A stretch of 11,284 bases of DNA, from NCBI GenBank assembly GCA_035947875.1, contig DASZJQ010000090.1, forward strand, positions 1-11,284. Reading direction: 5' to 3'. A program made the position numbers and the translations under genes. This DNA is from Bog-473 sp035947875 (lineage in GTDB: Bacteria; Actinomycetota; Acidimicrobiia; Acidimicrobiales; RAAP-2). How positions within the stretch are numbered: the first letter of the stretch is position 1; every line of letters begins with the position of its first letter. Under the pieces are notes generated by a model. The model had not been told where the DNA came from and did not search any database. It saw nothing but the letters and a program-made list of their open reading frames with translations. This document shows, one piece after another, positions 1 to 5,893 of the stretch.

Positions 1-839
1 GTGGCCACCGGGGAACACCCCTCGGCCTGCGCCCCCGAGATCCGCACCTCGGGCACCTCGTCCAACAATCCGACCTCACCCAACTCGCGGAATCCCTTGG
101 CCACCTTGGTCAGCTGGCTGCCCGAGCCGATGGGCACCACCACGTGGTCGGGCGCCTCCCAGCCCAGCTGCTCGGCGATCTCGAAGGCCAGCGTCTTGGA
201 TCCCTCGGCGTAGTACGTGCGCACGTTGACGTTGACGAAGGCCCAACTGGGTCGCTCGCTCGTCAGCTCGGCACAGAGGCGGTTGACGTCGTCGTACGTG
301 CCGTCGACCGCGATGACCTGGCCGCCGTAGACGGCCGTCATCGTGATCTTCGCCGCCTCGAGGTCGTGCGGGATCAGCACGACCGAGTCGAGCCCGGCCC
401 GGGCTGCATGGGCCGCCACCGAGTTGGCCAGGTTGCCCGTCGAGGCGCAGGCCGCCACCTTGAAGCCGAGCTGGCGCGCCTTGGTCAGGGCGACCGAGAC
501 CACCCGGTCCTTGAAGGAACCGGTCGGGTTGGCCGTGTCGTCCTTGATCCACAGCTCGCCCAGGCCCAACTCGGCCGCCAGCCGGTCGGCCCGCACCAGG
601 GGGGTGAAGCCGGCACCGAGGTCGACCGGCGCCTCGTCATCGACGGGGAGGAGATCGCGGTAGCGCCAGATGGAACGCGGCCCGGCGGCGATCCGCTCCC
701 GGGTCACCGTGGCGGCGATCCGTTCGTAGTCGTAGGCGACCTCGAGCGGCCCGAAGCAGTAGTCGCAGACGTGCAGCGCTTCAGCGGGGAACGGGCGCGC
801 ACATTCACGACAACGCAGCCCGGTGACACAATCGACCAT
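1..839 (-). CDS. thrC: Threonine synthase (N-terminal 279 residues; gene runs off the left edge)
   Basis: PLP-dependent enzyme that converts O-phospho-L-homoserine to L-threonine in the cytoplasm, the last step of threonine synthesis. The translation starts MVDCVTGLRCRECARPF and carries a zinc-ribbon-like set of cysteines (C10, C13, C25, C28) seen in many long bacterial threonine synthases. The PLP lysine lies in NPTGSFKDR (K110). Further on are the ASTGNLANS motif (about 135-143) and the glycine-rich loop GSGSQLTK (about 240), all typical of fold-type II PLP enzymes. The ATG at 839 is preceded by a strong AGGAGG (845-850) with a 5-nt spacer, which fixes the start. The C-terminal third lies outside the window. 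It is divergent from gpgS across a 174-bp gap that must hold both promoters; I could not identify convincing hexamers there. Cystathionine or cysteate synthase relatives are possible, but the Zn-ribbon and K110 context favour ThrC. Confidence 0.93.
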   Translation of the reverse strand, partial: MVDCVTGLRCRECARPFPAEALHVCDYCFGPLEVAYDYERIAATVTRERIAAGPRSIWRYRDLLPVDDEAPVDLGAGFTPLVRADRLAAELGLGELWIKDDTANPTGSFKDRVVSVALTKARQLGFKVAACASTGNLANSVAAHAARAGLDSVVLIPHDLEAAKITMTAVYGGQVIAVDGTYDDVNRLCAELTSERPSWAFVNVNVRTYYAEGSKTLAFEIAEQLGWEAPDHVVVPIGSGSQLTKVAKGFRELGEVGLLDEVPEVRISGAQAEGCSPVA

Positions 840-844
840 CAGGT

Positions 845-850
845 CCTCCT
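845..850 (-). promoter_or_regulatory. Ribosome binding site of thrC
   Basis: AGGAGG on the minus strand, 5 nt before the ATG at 839. It is one of the strongest Shine-Dalgarno matches in the window and sets the thrC start. Confidence 0.8.
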
Positions 851-1013
851 CATCGGTCGGGCATTGGCACCTGTTGCCCCCCAAGGTGGGGAATGCACTG
901 GTTGCCGCGACGTCGACGGGCCCGTCCCTCAGTCGCTCTGGATGATGGGCTACATGGTAGCGCCTGCCATCACCAGTGATCCACCCACCGTCAATGCACG
1001 CGAAGATGCTCCT

Positions 1014-1835
1014 ATGTCGGGAGATCACACGGGAGATCACGGAGTCTCCAGCCGCCGCGGCCCCGGTGGCCCCCGCACCTACCACCACGGCGACTTCCCG
1101 GTGGCCCGCCTACTCGAGGCCAAGGGCGACCGCAGGGTGTCGGTCTGCATCCCGGCCCGGGACGAGGGATCGACCGTCGGGTCGGTGGTCCGGGCCGTCG
1201 TCCAGCCGTTCTTGGCCTCGGCCGGCGGGAACGGGTTGGTCGACGAGGTCCTCGTGCTCAACGACGGCTCGATCGACGACACGGCGGAGCAGGCGCGTGC
1301 GGCGGGCGCCCGGGTGGTCTCGAGCCAGGGGGTCGACGGGGGCAAGGGCCAGGCCATGGCCGCCGCGCTCGAGGCGGCGGGTGGCGACGTCATCGTCTAC
1401 CTCGATGCCGACGTGGCCAACACGACGCCCGCTTTCGTCACCGGCATGCTCGGGCCGCTCCTCCTCCACCTTGACGTCGCGCTGGTGAAGGGCTTCTACA
1501 CCCGCCCGCTACACGGCGAGCCGACCGGGGGCGGCCGGGTGACCGAGTTGGTCGCTCGGCCGGTGCTCGAGCTGTTGTTCCCCGAGCTCTCCGAGATCCG
1601 CCAGCCGCTGGCCGGGGAGACGGCGGCCCACCGGTGGGTGTTCGAGAAGGTCGGGTTCGCCGACGGCTACGGCGTCGAGATCGCCCTGCTGATCGATGTG
1701 GCCACCCACATCGGCCCCGGCGTCCTGGCCCAGGTCGACCTGGGCGAGCGCATCCACCGCAACCGGCCCCTGCACGAACTGCGCCCCCAGGCCGTCGACG
1801 TGCTCCGGGCGGCATTGGACCGCATCCGCCCGTGA
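1014..1835 (+). CDS. gpgS: Glucosyl-3-phosphoglycerate synthase (GT81 family)
   Basis: Transfers glucose from an NDP-glucose to 3-phosphoglycerate, giving glucosyl-3-phosphoglycerate. This is the precursor of glucosylglycerate (a compatible solute) and, in mycobacteria, of methylglucose lipopolysaccharides. Visible signatures: GT-A N-terminus RRVSVCIPARDEGSTVG (40-56), VLNDGSIDDT (81-90), GGKGQA (109-114), metal-binding DAD (131-133), then GGGRVTELVARP, GYGVEIALLID and HRNRPL, all diagnostic of GpgS. The open frame extends far upstream, but that part is antisense to thrC. I place the start at ATG 1014 (273 aa) because homologues begin shortly before the HHGDFPVARLLEAK region; ATGs at 942, 945 and 954 are alternatives and no start has a strong ribosome site. 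From memory the M. tuberculosis enzyme is about 324 aa, and this one ends soon after the HRNRPL motif, so its C-terminal tail is short. Probably co-transcribed with the GT20 gene 31 bp downstream. Confidence 0.88.
   Translation: MSGDHTGDHGVSSRRGPGGPRTYHHGDFPVARLLEAKGDRRVSVCIPARDEGSTVGSVVRAVVQPFLASAGGNGLVDEVLVLNDGSIDDTAEQARAAGARVVSSQGVDGGKGQAMAAALEAAGGDVIVYLDADVANTTPAFVTGMLGPLLLHLDVALVKGFYTRPLHGEPTGGGRVTELVARPVLELLFPELSEIRQPLAGETAAHRWVFEKVGFADGYGVEIALLIDVATHIGPGVLAQVDLGERIHRNRPLHELRPQAVDVLRAALDRIRP
1018..1040 (+). repeat. 12-bp-period tandem duplication in the first codons of gpgS
   Basis: CGGGAGATCAC occurs at 1018-1028 and 1030-1040 with a period of 12. In frame it encodes a repeated GDH tripeptide in the poorly conserved N-terminal tail of gpgS. 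Confidence 0.7.
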
Positions 1836-1860
1836 ACCCGCCCGTGAACCCGCCCGTGAT
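1831..1860 (+). repeat. 12-bp tandem repeat across the gpgS stop codon and the gap to the GT20 gene
   Basis: The unit CGTGAACCCGCC occurs at 1831-1842 and 1843-1854, followed by a partial copy (CGTGAT, 1855-1860). The first copy contains the gpgS stop TGA (1833-1835). The array fills nearly the whole 31-bp intergenic gap where a ribosome binding site would be expected. Confidence 0.75.
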
Positions 1861-1866
1861 CCGCCG

Positions 1867-3273
1867 ATGACCAAACCCGACACGATCGTCGTCTCCAACC
1901 GCGGACCGCTGTCATTCCGCTTCGACGCCGAGCACAACCTGCAACCGCTGGCCGGTGGTGGCGGCCTGGTCTCGGCGCTGCGGCCGCTCCTGACCGGTGC
2001 CGGCGCCGACACCGACACCGACGCCATGTGGTTCTCCATGACCATGGGCGCGGCCGACGAGGCCGCGGTGGCGGCCGGTCGCATGCTCGATCCGGCCCTC
2101 GCCCTCCGCTCGGTCACCGTCGACCCGGGCACCTACCGAATGGCCTACGACGTCATCGCCAACACCACCCTGTGGTACCTGCACCACCACCTGTTCGACC
2201 TGCCCCACCGGCCCCGCTTCGACCGCCACTGGCACGCGGCCTGGGGTGGCTACCGGGCCTACAACCGGGCCATGGCCGACGTGGTCAGTGCCGAAGCCCC
2301 CGACGCGGCGGCGGTCCTGGTGCAGGACTACCACTTCTCCCTGCTGGGTCAGATGTTGCGGGAGTCCCGCCCCGATCTCCGCACGGTCCACTTCTGCCAC
2401 ATCCCCTTCGCCGACCCGAACATGCTGCGCGTGCTCCCCGACGACGCCGCCCGCGAGCTCATGGCCGGCCTGGCCGGGTTCGGCGCCTGCGGCTTTCACG
2501 CCGAGCATTGGGCCGAGGGATTCCGCGCCTGCTTCGCCCACGCCGAACTGGCGGGATCCACCATCGCCCCGCCCACCTTTGTCTCTTCCCTCTCACCCGA
2601 CCACGAGGGGCTCCTGGCCGAAGCGGCCAGCCCCGAGTGCACCCGATCGGTGGCGCAGCTGCGGGCCGAGACCGGGGGGAAGCGCATCGTCCTGCGCGTG
2701 GACCGGGTGGAGCCCTCCAAGAACATCGTGCGCGGCATGCTGGCCTTCGAAGAGCTGTTGACGACCCGTCCGGAATGGGTCGGCGCCGTGGTGCACCTGG
2801 CGCTCGTCTACCCCTCGCGCCAGGGGCTGGCCGACTACCTGGCCCTCGAGGCCGAGGTCGCGCACACGGCGGAGCGCATCAACCACGCCTGGGGGACCCC
2901 GTCGTGGACGCCCATCGTGCTGCACGTCGAAGACGACCGGCCCCGTTCGCTGGCCGCGTTGACCATCTCCGATGTGCTCCTGGTCAACCCCGTACGCGAC
3001 GGCCTCAATCTGGTGGCCAAGGAGGGCCCGCTGCTCAACGCCGCGGCCGGCGTGCTGGTGCTCTCCCGTGAGGCCGGGGCCTTCGAAGAACTGGCTGGAC
3101 CGGCGCTGGGCATCAACCCCTTCGATGTCAGCGGCACGGCTGAGGCGCTCCATCGGGCGCTGACCATGGACCCGGACGAACGGCACCGACGGGCGGAGGA
3201 CCTCAAATCTCTCGTGAGGTCCCGGACCGCCGCCGACTGGATGCAGGACCAGCTCGCCGCGGCCGCTCGCTGA
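1867..3273 (+). CDS. otsA: GT20 glycosyltransferase, trehalose-6-phosphate synthase-like
   Basis: GT20 retaining glycosyltransferase, 468 aa, expected to join NDP-glucose to a sugar phosphate (glucose-6-phosphate to trehalose-6-phosphate in OtsA). It begins TIVVSNRGPLSF with the donor-loop Arg12 and GGGG (30-33). VQDYH (152-156) and HIPF (178-181) follow. RVDRVEPSKN holds Arg280 and Lys285, and NPVRDGLNLVAKE holds Asp378 and Glu386. The spacings (5 and 8 residues) match the R262/K267 and D361/E369 pairs I recall for E. coli OtsA, so the active site looks intact. The middle is divergent: where OtsA has a P-x-G-I-D type segment, this protein reads PPTFVSSLSPD (235-245). Start ATG 1867 has no clear Shine-Dalgarno; the frame upstream is gpgS antiframe. 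Glucosylglycerol-phosphate synthase or a pseudoglycosyltransferase-like role cannot be excluded. It ends 26 bp from the convergent phosphatase gene, which supports a trehalose role. Confidence 0.8.
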   Translation: MTKPDTIVVSNRGPLSFRFDAEHNLQPLAGGGGLVSALRPLLTGAGADTDTDAMWFSMTMGAADEAAVAAGRMLDPALALRSVTVDPGTYRMAYDVIANTTLWYLHHHLFDLPHRPRFDRHWHAAWGGYRAYNRAMADVVSAEAPDAAAVLVQDYHFSLLGQMLRESRPDLRTVHFCHIPFADPNMLRVLPDDAARELMAGLAGFGACGFHAEHWAEGFRACFAHAELAGSTIAPPTFVSSLSPDHEGLLAEAASPECTRSVAQLRAETGGKRIVLRVDRVEPSKNIVRGMLAFEELLTTRPEWVGAVVHLALVYPSRQGLADYLALEAEVAHTAERINHAWGTPSWTPIVLHVEDDRPRSLAALTISDVLLVNPVRDGLNLVAKEGPLLNAAAGVLVLSREAGAFEELAGPALGINPFDVSGTAEALHRALTMDPDERHRRAEDLKSLVRSRTAADWMQDQLAAAAR

Positions 3274-3299
3274 TCCCCAGTCGCCGATCAGTCCCGAGC

Positions 3300-4127
3300 C
3301 TATTCCCAGGCCTGAGCCAACCGCTCGAGCAGCGCCACCGCGCCGGCCGGCCCCTCGACGACCAGGTCGGCCCGATCCGCCACGACGGCCGGGCTCTCGG
3401 CGTCGACCGCCGCGACGCGGGCCACGGCGACCCCGGTCGTGGACAGTTCGGCCAGCGCGTCAAATGCCGGGAGGTCGCCGATGTCATCGCCGAAGGCGGC
3501 CACCGCGTCGAAGCCAGCAACCAGCCGGCGCACCACGGTCCCCTTGTCGACCGCCAGGGGAGGCCGCAGTTCGAGCTCGTGCCGTCCGGAATGCACCGCC
3601 AGACCCCTGGCCTTGCTCTGTTGCGCGACGAACGCGCTCACCCAGTCGGCTTCCCCGGGAGCGTTGCGCCAGTGCAAGGTCATGGTGAGTCCCTTCGGCT
3701 CGACGTAGATCCCGTCCGGCGCCGTGGCCCGGGCCAGGGCCACCAATTCGGTGATCACCGCTTCCCACGGGGCGGCGCCGGGTGCCAGGATCCGACTCCC
3801 GTCGCTGCCGACCTCCTCCAGGCCGTAGAGGCCGATGAGGCGTACCCCGCTCGGCGACGCCAGTACCGATTGGAGGAACGAGGCCGGCCTCCCCGATATG
3901 ACGGCCACCAGCCCGAGGTGCGCCGCCAGCCGAGCCAGTAGGTCGGCGACCCCCGGCAACGGGCGGGCGGCCAATGGGTCCACGACAATGGCGGCCAGCG
4001 TGCCGTCGAAATCGAGGCACAACGCGCTGCGATGTGGCGACTCGGCCAGGGGCACGAGGAGGTCAGGCAGTGGCGGGAGAGGCGGCATGGGGACCAGGGG
4101 GGAGGGGCGGAAGGGCAGGTCGCTCAC
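3300..4127 (-). CDS. otsB: HAD-family trehalose-6-phosphate phosphatase (OtsB-like)
   Basis: Cytoplasmic Mg-dependent phosphatase expected to remove phosphate from trehalose-6-phosphate. With the GTG at 4127 the protein is 275 aa. HAD motif I is DFDGTL (D39 nucleophile, D41 acid/base), motif II is ISGRP (S78), the motif III lysine is in AVDKG (K195) and motif IV is GDDIGD (213-218). A YGLEEV segment and EPKGLTMTLHWR in the cap fit the trehalose-phosphatase family. The start is uncertain: GTG 4127 (19 nt after the upstream stop), ATG 4088 and GTG 4178 (overlapping the upstream gene) are all possible, and none has a purine-rich site; the first residues are proline-rich. It is convergent with the GT20 gene, 26 bp away, and downstream of the LytR_C gene on the same strand. 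It could also serve the gpgS product, since no separate glucosyl-3-phosphoglycerate phosphatase is seen here. Confidence 0.83.
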   Translation of the reverse strand: MSDLPFRPSPLVPMPPLPPLPDLLVPLAESPHRSALCLDFDGTLAAIVVDPLAARPLPGVADLLARLAAHLGLVAVISGRPASFLQSVLASPSGVRLIGLYGLEEVGSDGSRILAPGAAPWEAVITELVALARATAPDGIYVEPKGLTMTLHWRNAPGEADWVSAFVAQQSKARGLAVHSGRHELELRPPLAVDKGTVVRRLVAGFDAVAAFGDDIGDLPAFDALAELSTTGVAVARVAAVDAESPAVVADRADLVVEGPAGAVALLERLAQAWE

Positions 4128-4146
4128 GGCGAGCGGAGGCTGGCGG

Positions 4147-4710
4147 TCAGGTGCCGGCCTGGGCCGCCAGATCGGCACCGATGACCACCACCACGTCGTT
4201 CCCGCTGGCCCCGGTGACCGGCACCGCAGTCGTCAGTGGGTGCACGGCGGAAGGGCTCAATTTGAGTTCGGTGGCTATCGCTGCAGCTGCCTCCTGCTGC
4301 CCGGTGGCGTAGTACACGGACGAGGTGGCCTCTTGCGCCGTGGCATCAAGGGGCGGTTTGGTGGCCCAGCCCTGAGCGCTCAAGATGGCCGAGTAGTGCG
4401 CCGCCAGATTCGTCCCCTGAGAGCCGTTGGCCACCTGGACGCTGGTGGCACTCCGGGCCATCGTCGTGGTGGTGGTGCCCCCCGCCCGCGTCGTGGTGGT
4501 GGTGCTGTGGCCCGTCGCCGCTGCCGTGGTTGTGGTCACAGCGGTCGAAGGCAGGCCGCTCACCGGAGCTCGGGTTCCCACGGCCACCAGGACGGTGGCG
4601 CCGACCAGGAATCCGATCAGCACGATGCCGGCTCGTAGGGGAGAAATCCGGTTGGCACCTCGGTGGTCCGCTGAATGCCGAGGATCCGAAGGGGGCGGGT
4701 CAGAGGCCAT
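4147..4710 (-). CDS. Membrane-anchored LytR C-terminal (LytR_C) domain protein
   Basis: 187-aa single-pass membrane protein. Residues 1-25 are a short hydrophilic, positively charged N-terminus. Residues 27-45 (AGIVLIGFLVGATVLVAVG) form one transmembrane helix. Residues 55-86 are a Thr/Ala-rich extracytoplasmic linker with runs of four to five threonines. From about 88 onward the sequence SVQVANGSQGTN...HYSAILSAQGW...SSVYYATGQQEAAAAIA...VVVVIG matches the LytR_C domain, often found at the C-terminus of LytR-CpsA-Psr cell-wall ligases and also alone in actinobacteria. Alone it has no catalytic LCP domain, so a cell-envelope role is inference only. ATG 4710 has no purine-rich ribosome site. The gene lies just upstream of the phosphatase and may share its transcript, and it is divergent from the tRNA-Thr gene. 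Confidence 0.75.
   Translation of the reverse strand: MASDPPPSDPRHSADHRGANRISPLRAGIVLIGFLVGATVLVAVGTRAPVSGLPSTAVTTTTAAATGHSTTTTTRAGGTTTTTMARSATSVQVANGSQGTNLAAHYSAILSAQGWATKPPLDATAQEATSSVYYATGQQEAAAAIATELKLSPSAVHPLTTAVPVTGASGNDVVVVIGADLAAQAGT
4462..4504. repeat. Direct repeat encoding the Thr-rich linker
   Basis: CGTCGTGGTGGTGGTG occurs at 4462-4477 and again at 4489-4504. On the minus strand these are ACC (Thr) codon runs in the linker of the LytR_C protein. Such low-complexity codon runs are prone to slippage and length change. Confidence 0.6.
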
Positions 4711-4751
4711 TGAGGGGCCAGCCTACGTGCCCGCTCCCCTCGCGCAAGGCT

Positions 4752-4764
4752 TTCACCAGGTGAA
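4752..4764. promoter_or_regulatory. Operator-like palindrome between the LytR_C gene and tRNA-Thr
   Basis: TTCACC-A-GGTGAA is a perfect 6-1-6 inverted repeat in the 102-bp divergent gap. It could be a repressor half-site pair for either side, but no cognate regulator is present and 6-bp arms can arise by chance. Confidence 0.25.
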
Positions 4765-4782
4765 GGGATCTAAGGTTGTTCG

Positions 4783-4808
4783 GCGCGACGTGGTAAATGG
4801 CGTCGCGC
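4783..4808. repeat. Inverted repeat immediately upstream of tRNA-Thr
   Basis: GCGCGACG (4783-4790) and CGTCGCGC (4801-4808) form a perfect 8-bp stem with the relatively A/T-rich 10-nt loop TGGTAAATGG, ending 4 nt before the mature tRNA 5' end. It may be a structure in the 5' leader or overlap the promoter (TAAATG in the loop is a weak -10 candidate). A link to tRNA processing is inference. Confidence 0.4.
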
Positions 4809-4812
4809 GCCG

Positions 4813-4885
4813 GCCCGAGTAGCTCAGTTGGTAGAGCACTTCACTTGTAATGAAGATGTCGCGGGTTCGATTCCTGCCTCGGGCT
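4813..4885 (+). tRNA. tRNA-Thr (anticodon TGT)
   Basis: A complete 73-nt cloverleaf. The acceptor stem GCCCGAG (4813-4819) pairs with CTCGGGC (4878-4884) and the discriminator is T. The D-arm is GCTC AGTTGGTA GAGC, the anticodon stem CTTCA/TGAAG encloses the loop CTTGTAA with anticodon TGT, and the T-arm is GCGGG TTCGATT CCTGC. The 3' CCA is not encoded (the next bases are CCG), as in many actinobacterial tRNAs. UGU reads ACA and other ACN threonine codons. It stands alone, and its 3' end is repeated 125 bp downstream. Confidence 0.97.
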
Positions 4886-5017
4886 CCGTTTCGATCAGGA
4901 ATCGGCCCATGTCCACAGGAACACCCCTTGCCTCGGCGGTCTCCTATGTCTTGACACATCAGGACGACCGGCGGTCTCCTATGTCCTGAATCCACACGCT
5001 GCCTCGGGCTCAGTTTC
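4874..5017. repeat. Direct repeat of the tRNA-Thr 3' end (att-like pair)
   Basis: The 19 bp at 4874-4892, covering the end of the T-arm, the acceptor strand and 7 bp of flank, recur at 4999-5017 with a single mismatch (C4887 versus A5012). The core is CTGCCTCGGGCTC. Duplication of a tRNA 3' end on the same strand is the usual trace of site-specific integration, where the incoming element restores the gene. Only about 106 bp lie between the copies, so any element would be deleted or decayed, and no integrase is visible. Confidence 0.6.
4934..4989. mobile_element. Probable insertion-sequence end remnant (two 21-bp direct repeats)
   Basis: The 21-mer at 4934-4954 (core GTCTCCTATGTCTTGA) is repeated at 4969-4989 with one T/C change (core GTCTCCTATGTCCTGA), offset 35 bp. 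Paired CTCCTATGTC-T/C-TGA motifs resemble, from memory, the terminal transposase-binding regions of actinobacterial IS481/IS3-type elements. No transposase fragment is seen in any frame nearby, so this would be a solitary end. It lies between the two copies of the tRNA 3' end. Confidence 0.45.
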
Positions 5018-5023
5018 ACGCCT

Positions 5024-5039
5024 CGGCTCGATCGAGCCG
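5024..5039. terminator. Perfect 16-bp palindrome downstream of the LLM oxidoreductase gene
   Basis: CGGCTCGATCGAGCCG is a perfect palindrome (6-bp stem with GATC loop if folded), 24 bp past the stop of the minus-strand oxidoreductase gene. It could act as a U-tail-less terminator, since no T run follows on the minus strand, or be a protein-binding site. Confidence 0.35.
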
Positions 5040-5062
5040 CCGTGTTCTGATTCCGCGTTTCG

Positions 5063-5893
5063 TCAGAGCTCACGCAAGGCGCTGGCCAGCGGCTCGAGTA
5101 CGCCGGGATCTAGCGGCGGTGGTAGGTAAATAATGCCCAGCTGGGCTCCGACCTCTGCGAGTGCGGCGGCCTGCTCGGCGGTGGCCTTGGCGTCCCCGGC
5201 GAATCGGACGTGACTGGAGAGGAGAATCTCCGTGGGGTCGCGACCGAGGTCCTCGCAGTGCTGATGCAGGATGTCGCGCTTGCGCGCGAACTCCTCCGGC
5301 GTGCCGCCCACGAAGTTCCAGTGCTGGGCGAACCGGGCTGCCGTGCGGAGCGTCCTCCTCTCGCCACTACCGCCGACGCAGATCGGCGGGTGTGGGTGCT
5401 GAACCGGCTTGGGCTCGTTGCGGGCATCGCTGAGTTGGTAGTACCGGCCCTTGAAGGTCGTCGTCTCCTGCGTGAGGAGCCCAACGATCACCTCACACGC
5501 CTCCTCGAAGCGGTCGCTGCGCTCGGCCGGCGTACCCAACTCGATCCCGTACGCCCCCGACTCCTCCTCGTTCCACCCGGCCCCGATGCCGAGCTCGAGC
5601 CGGCCCCCGGACACGATGTCGAGGGTGGTCGCCATGTTGGCGAGGATCGCCGGGTGGCGATAGTGGATGCCGGTCACCAGAGTTCCCATGCGCAGGCGGG
5701 TGGTCGCCTGGGCCAGCGCCGTCAGGGTGATCCAGCCCTCCATACATGGGCCGGTGCTGTCGGAGAAGATCGGATAGAAGTGGTCGAAAGTCCAGCCCGA
5801 CTCGAACAGCTCGATGTCGTCGGCCGCCTTCCACACGGCAAGCATGTCGGTCCAGGTCGTATCCTGCGGCGAGGTCTTGAAAGCGAAGCGCAT
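5063..5893 (-). CDS. LLM-class (luciferase-like) F420-dependent oxidoreductase, probable
   Basis: 276-aa TIM-barrel protein of the bacterial luciferase-like family. Such proteins in actinobacteria usually use reduced F420 or FMNH2. Visible family motifs are FESGWTFDHFYPI (30-42), LVTGIHYRHPAILANMATTLD (about 72-92, cofactor barrel strand), RLELGIGAGWNEEE (98-111, the most diagnostic), KPVQHPHPPICVGGSGER (162-179) and QHWNFVGG (190-197). This pattern matches the group annotated as F420-dependent oxidoreductase (Rv1855c-like); the substrate is unknown. Length is usual for this subfamily. ATG 5893 begins MRFAFKTSP, a typical N-terminus, though no clear ribosome site precedes it. It is divergent from the small monooxygenase-like gene across 115 bp, and its downstream flank is the tRNA-adjacent repeat region. 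Confidence 0.82.
   Translation of the reverse strand: MRFAFKTSPQDTTWTDMLAVWKAADDIELFESGWTFDHFYPIFSDSTGPCMEGWITLTALAQATTRLRMGTLVTGIHYRHPAILANMATTLDIVSGGRLELGIGAGWNEEESGAYGIELGTPAERSDRFEEACEVIVGLLTQETTTFKGRYYQLSDARNEPKPVQHPHPPICVGGSGERRTLRTAARFAQHWNFVGGTPEEFARKRDILHQHCEDLGRDPTEILLSSHVRFAGDAKATAEQAAALAEVGAQLGIIYLPPPLDPGVLEPLASALREL

Noticed and set aside
76..552. Minus-strand frame rich in Gly/Arg
   Set aside because: It is a frame-shifted reading of thrC; the thrC frame carries all the family motifs.
954..970. Short hairpin (ATGGTA...TGCCAT) in the thrC-gpgS gap
   Set aside because: Six pairs including a wobble, with no other regulatory signal around it; no riboswitch or attenuator pattern seen.
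144..1013. Upstream extension of the gpgS reading frame
   Set aside because: It is antisense to thrC, lacks GpgS similarity and is open only because of high GC.
2028..3071. Plus-strand frame of 347 codons inside the GT20 gene
   Set aside because: Arg/Pro/Gly-rich shadow frame; the overlapping frame holds all the GT20 motifs.
3270..3291. CTGATC/GATCAG inverted repeat at the convergent otsA/otsB junction
   Set aside because: Only 6 bp with a 10-nt loop, overlaps a stop codon and has no U-rich tail; too weak to call a terminator.
4753..5073. Minus-strand open frame of 106 codons across the tRNA
   Set aside because: It is antisense to tRNA-Thr; the segment NRTRDIFITSEVLYQLSY is the familiar artefact made by translating the reverse of a tRNA gene.
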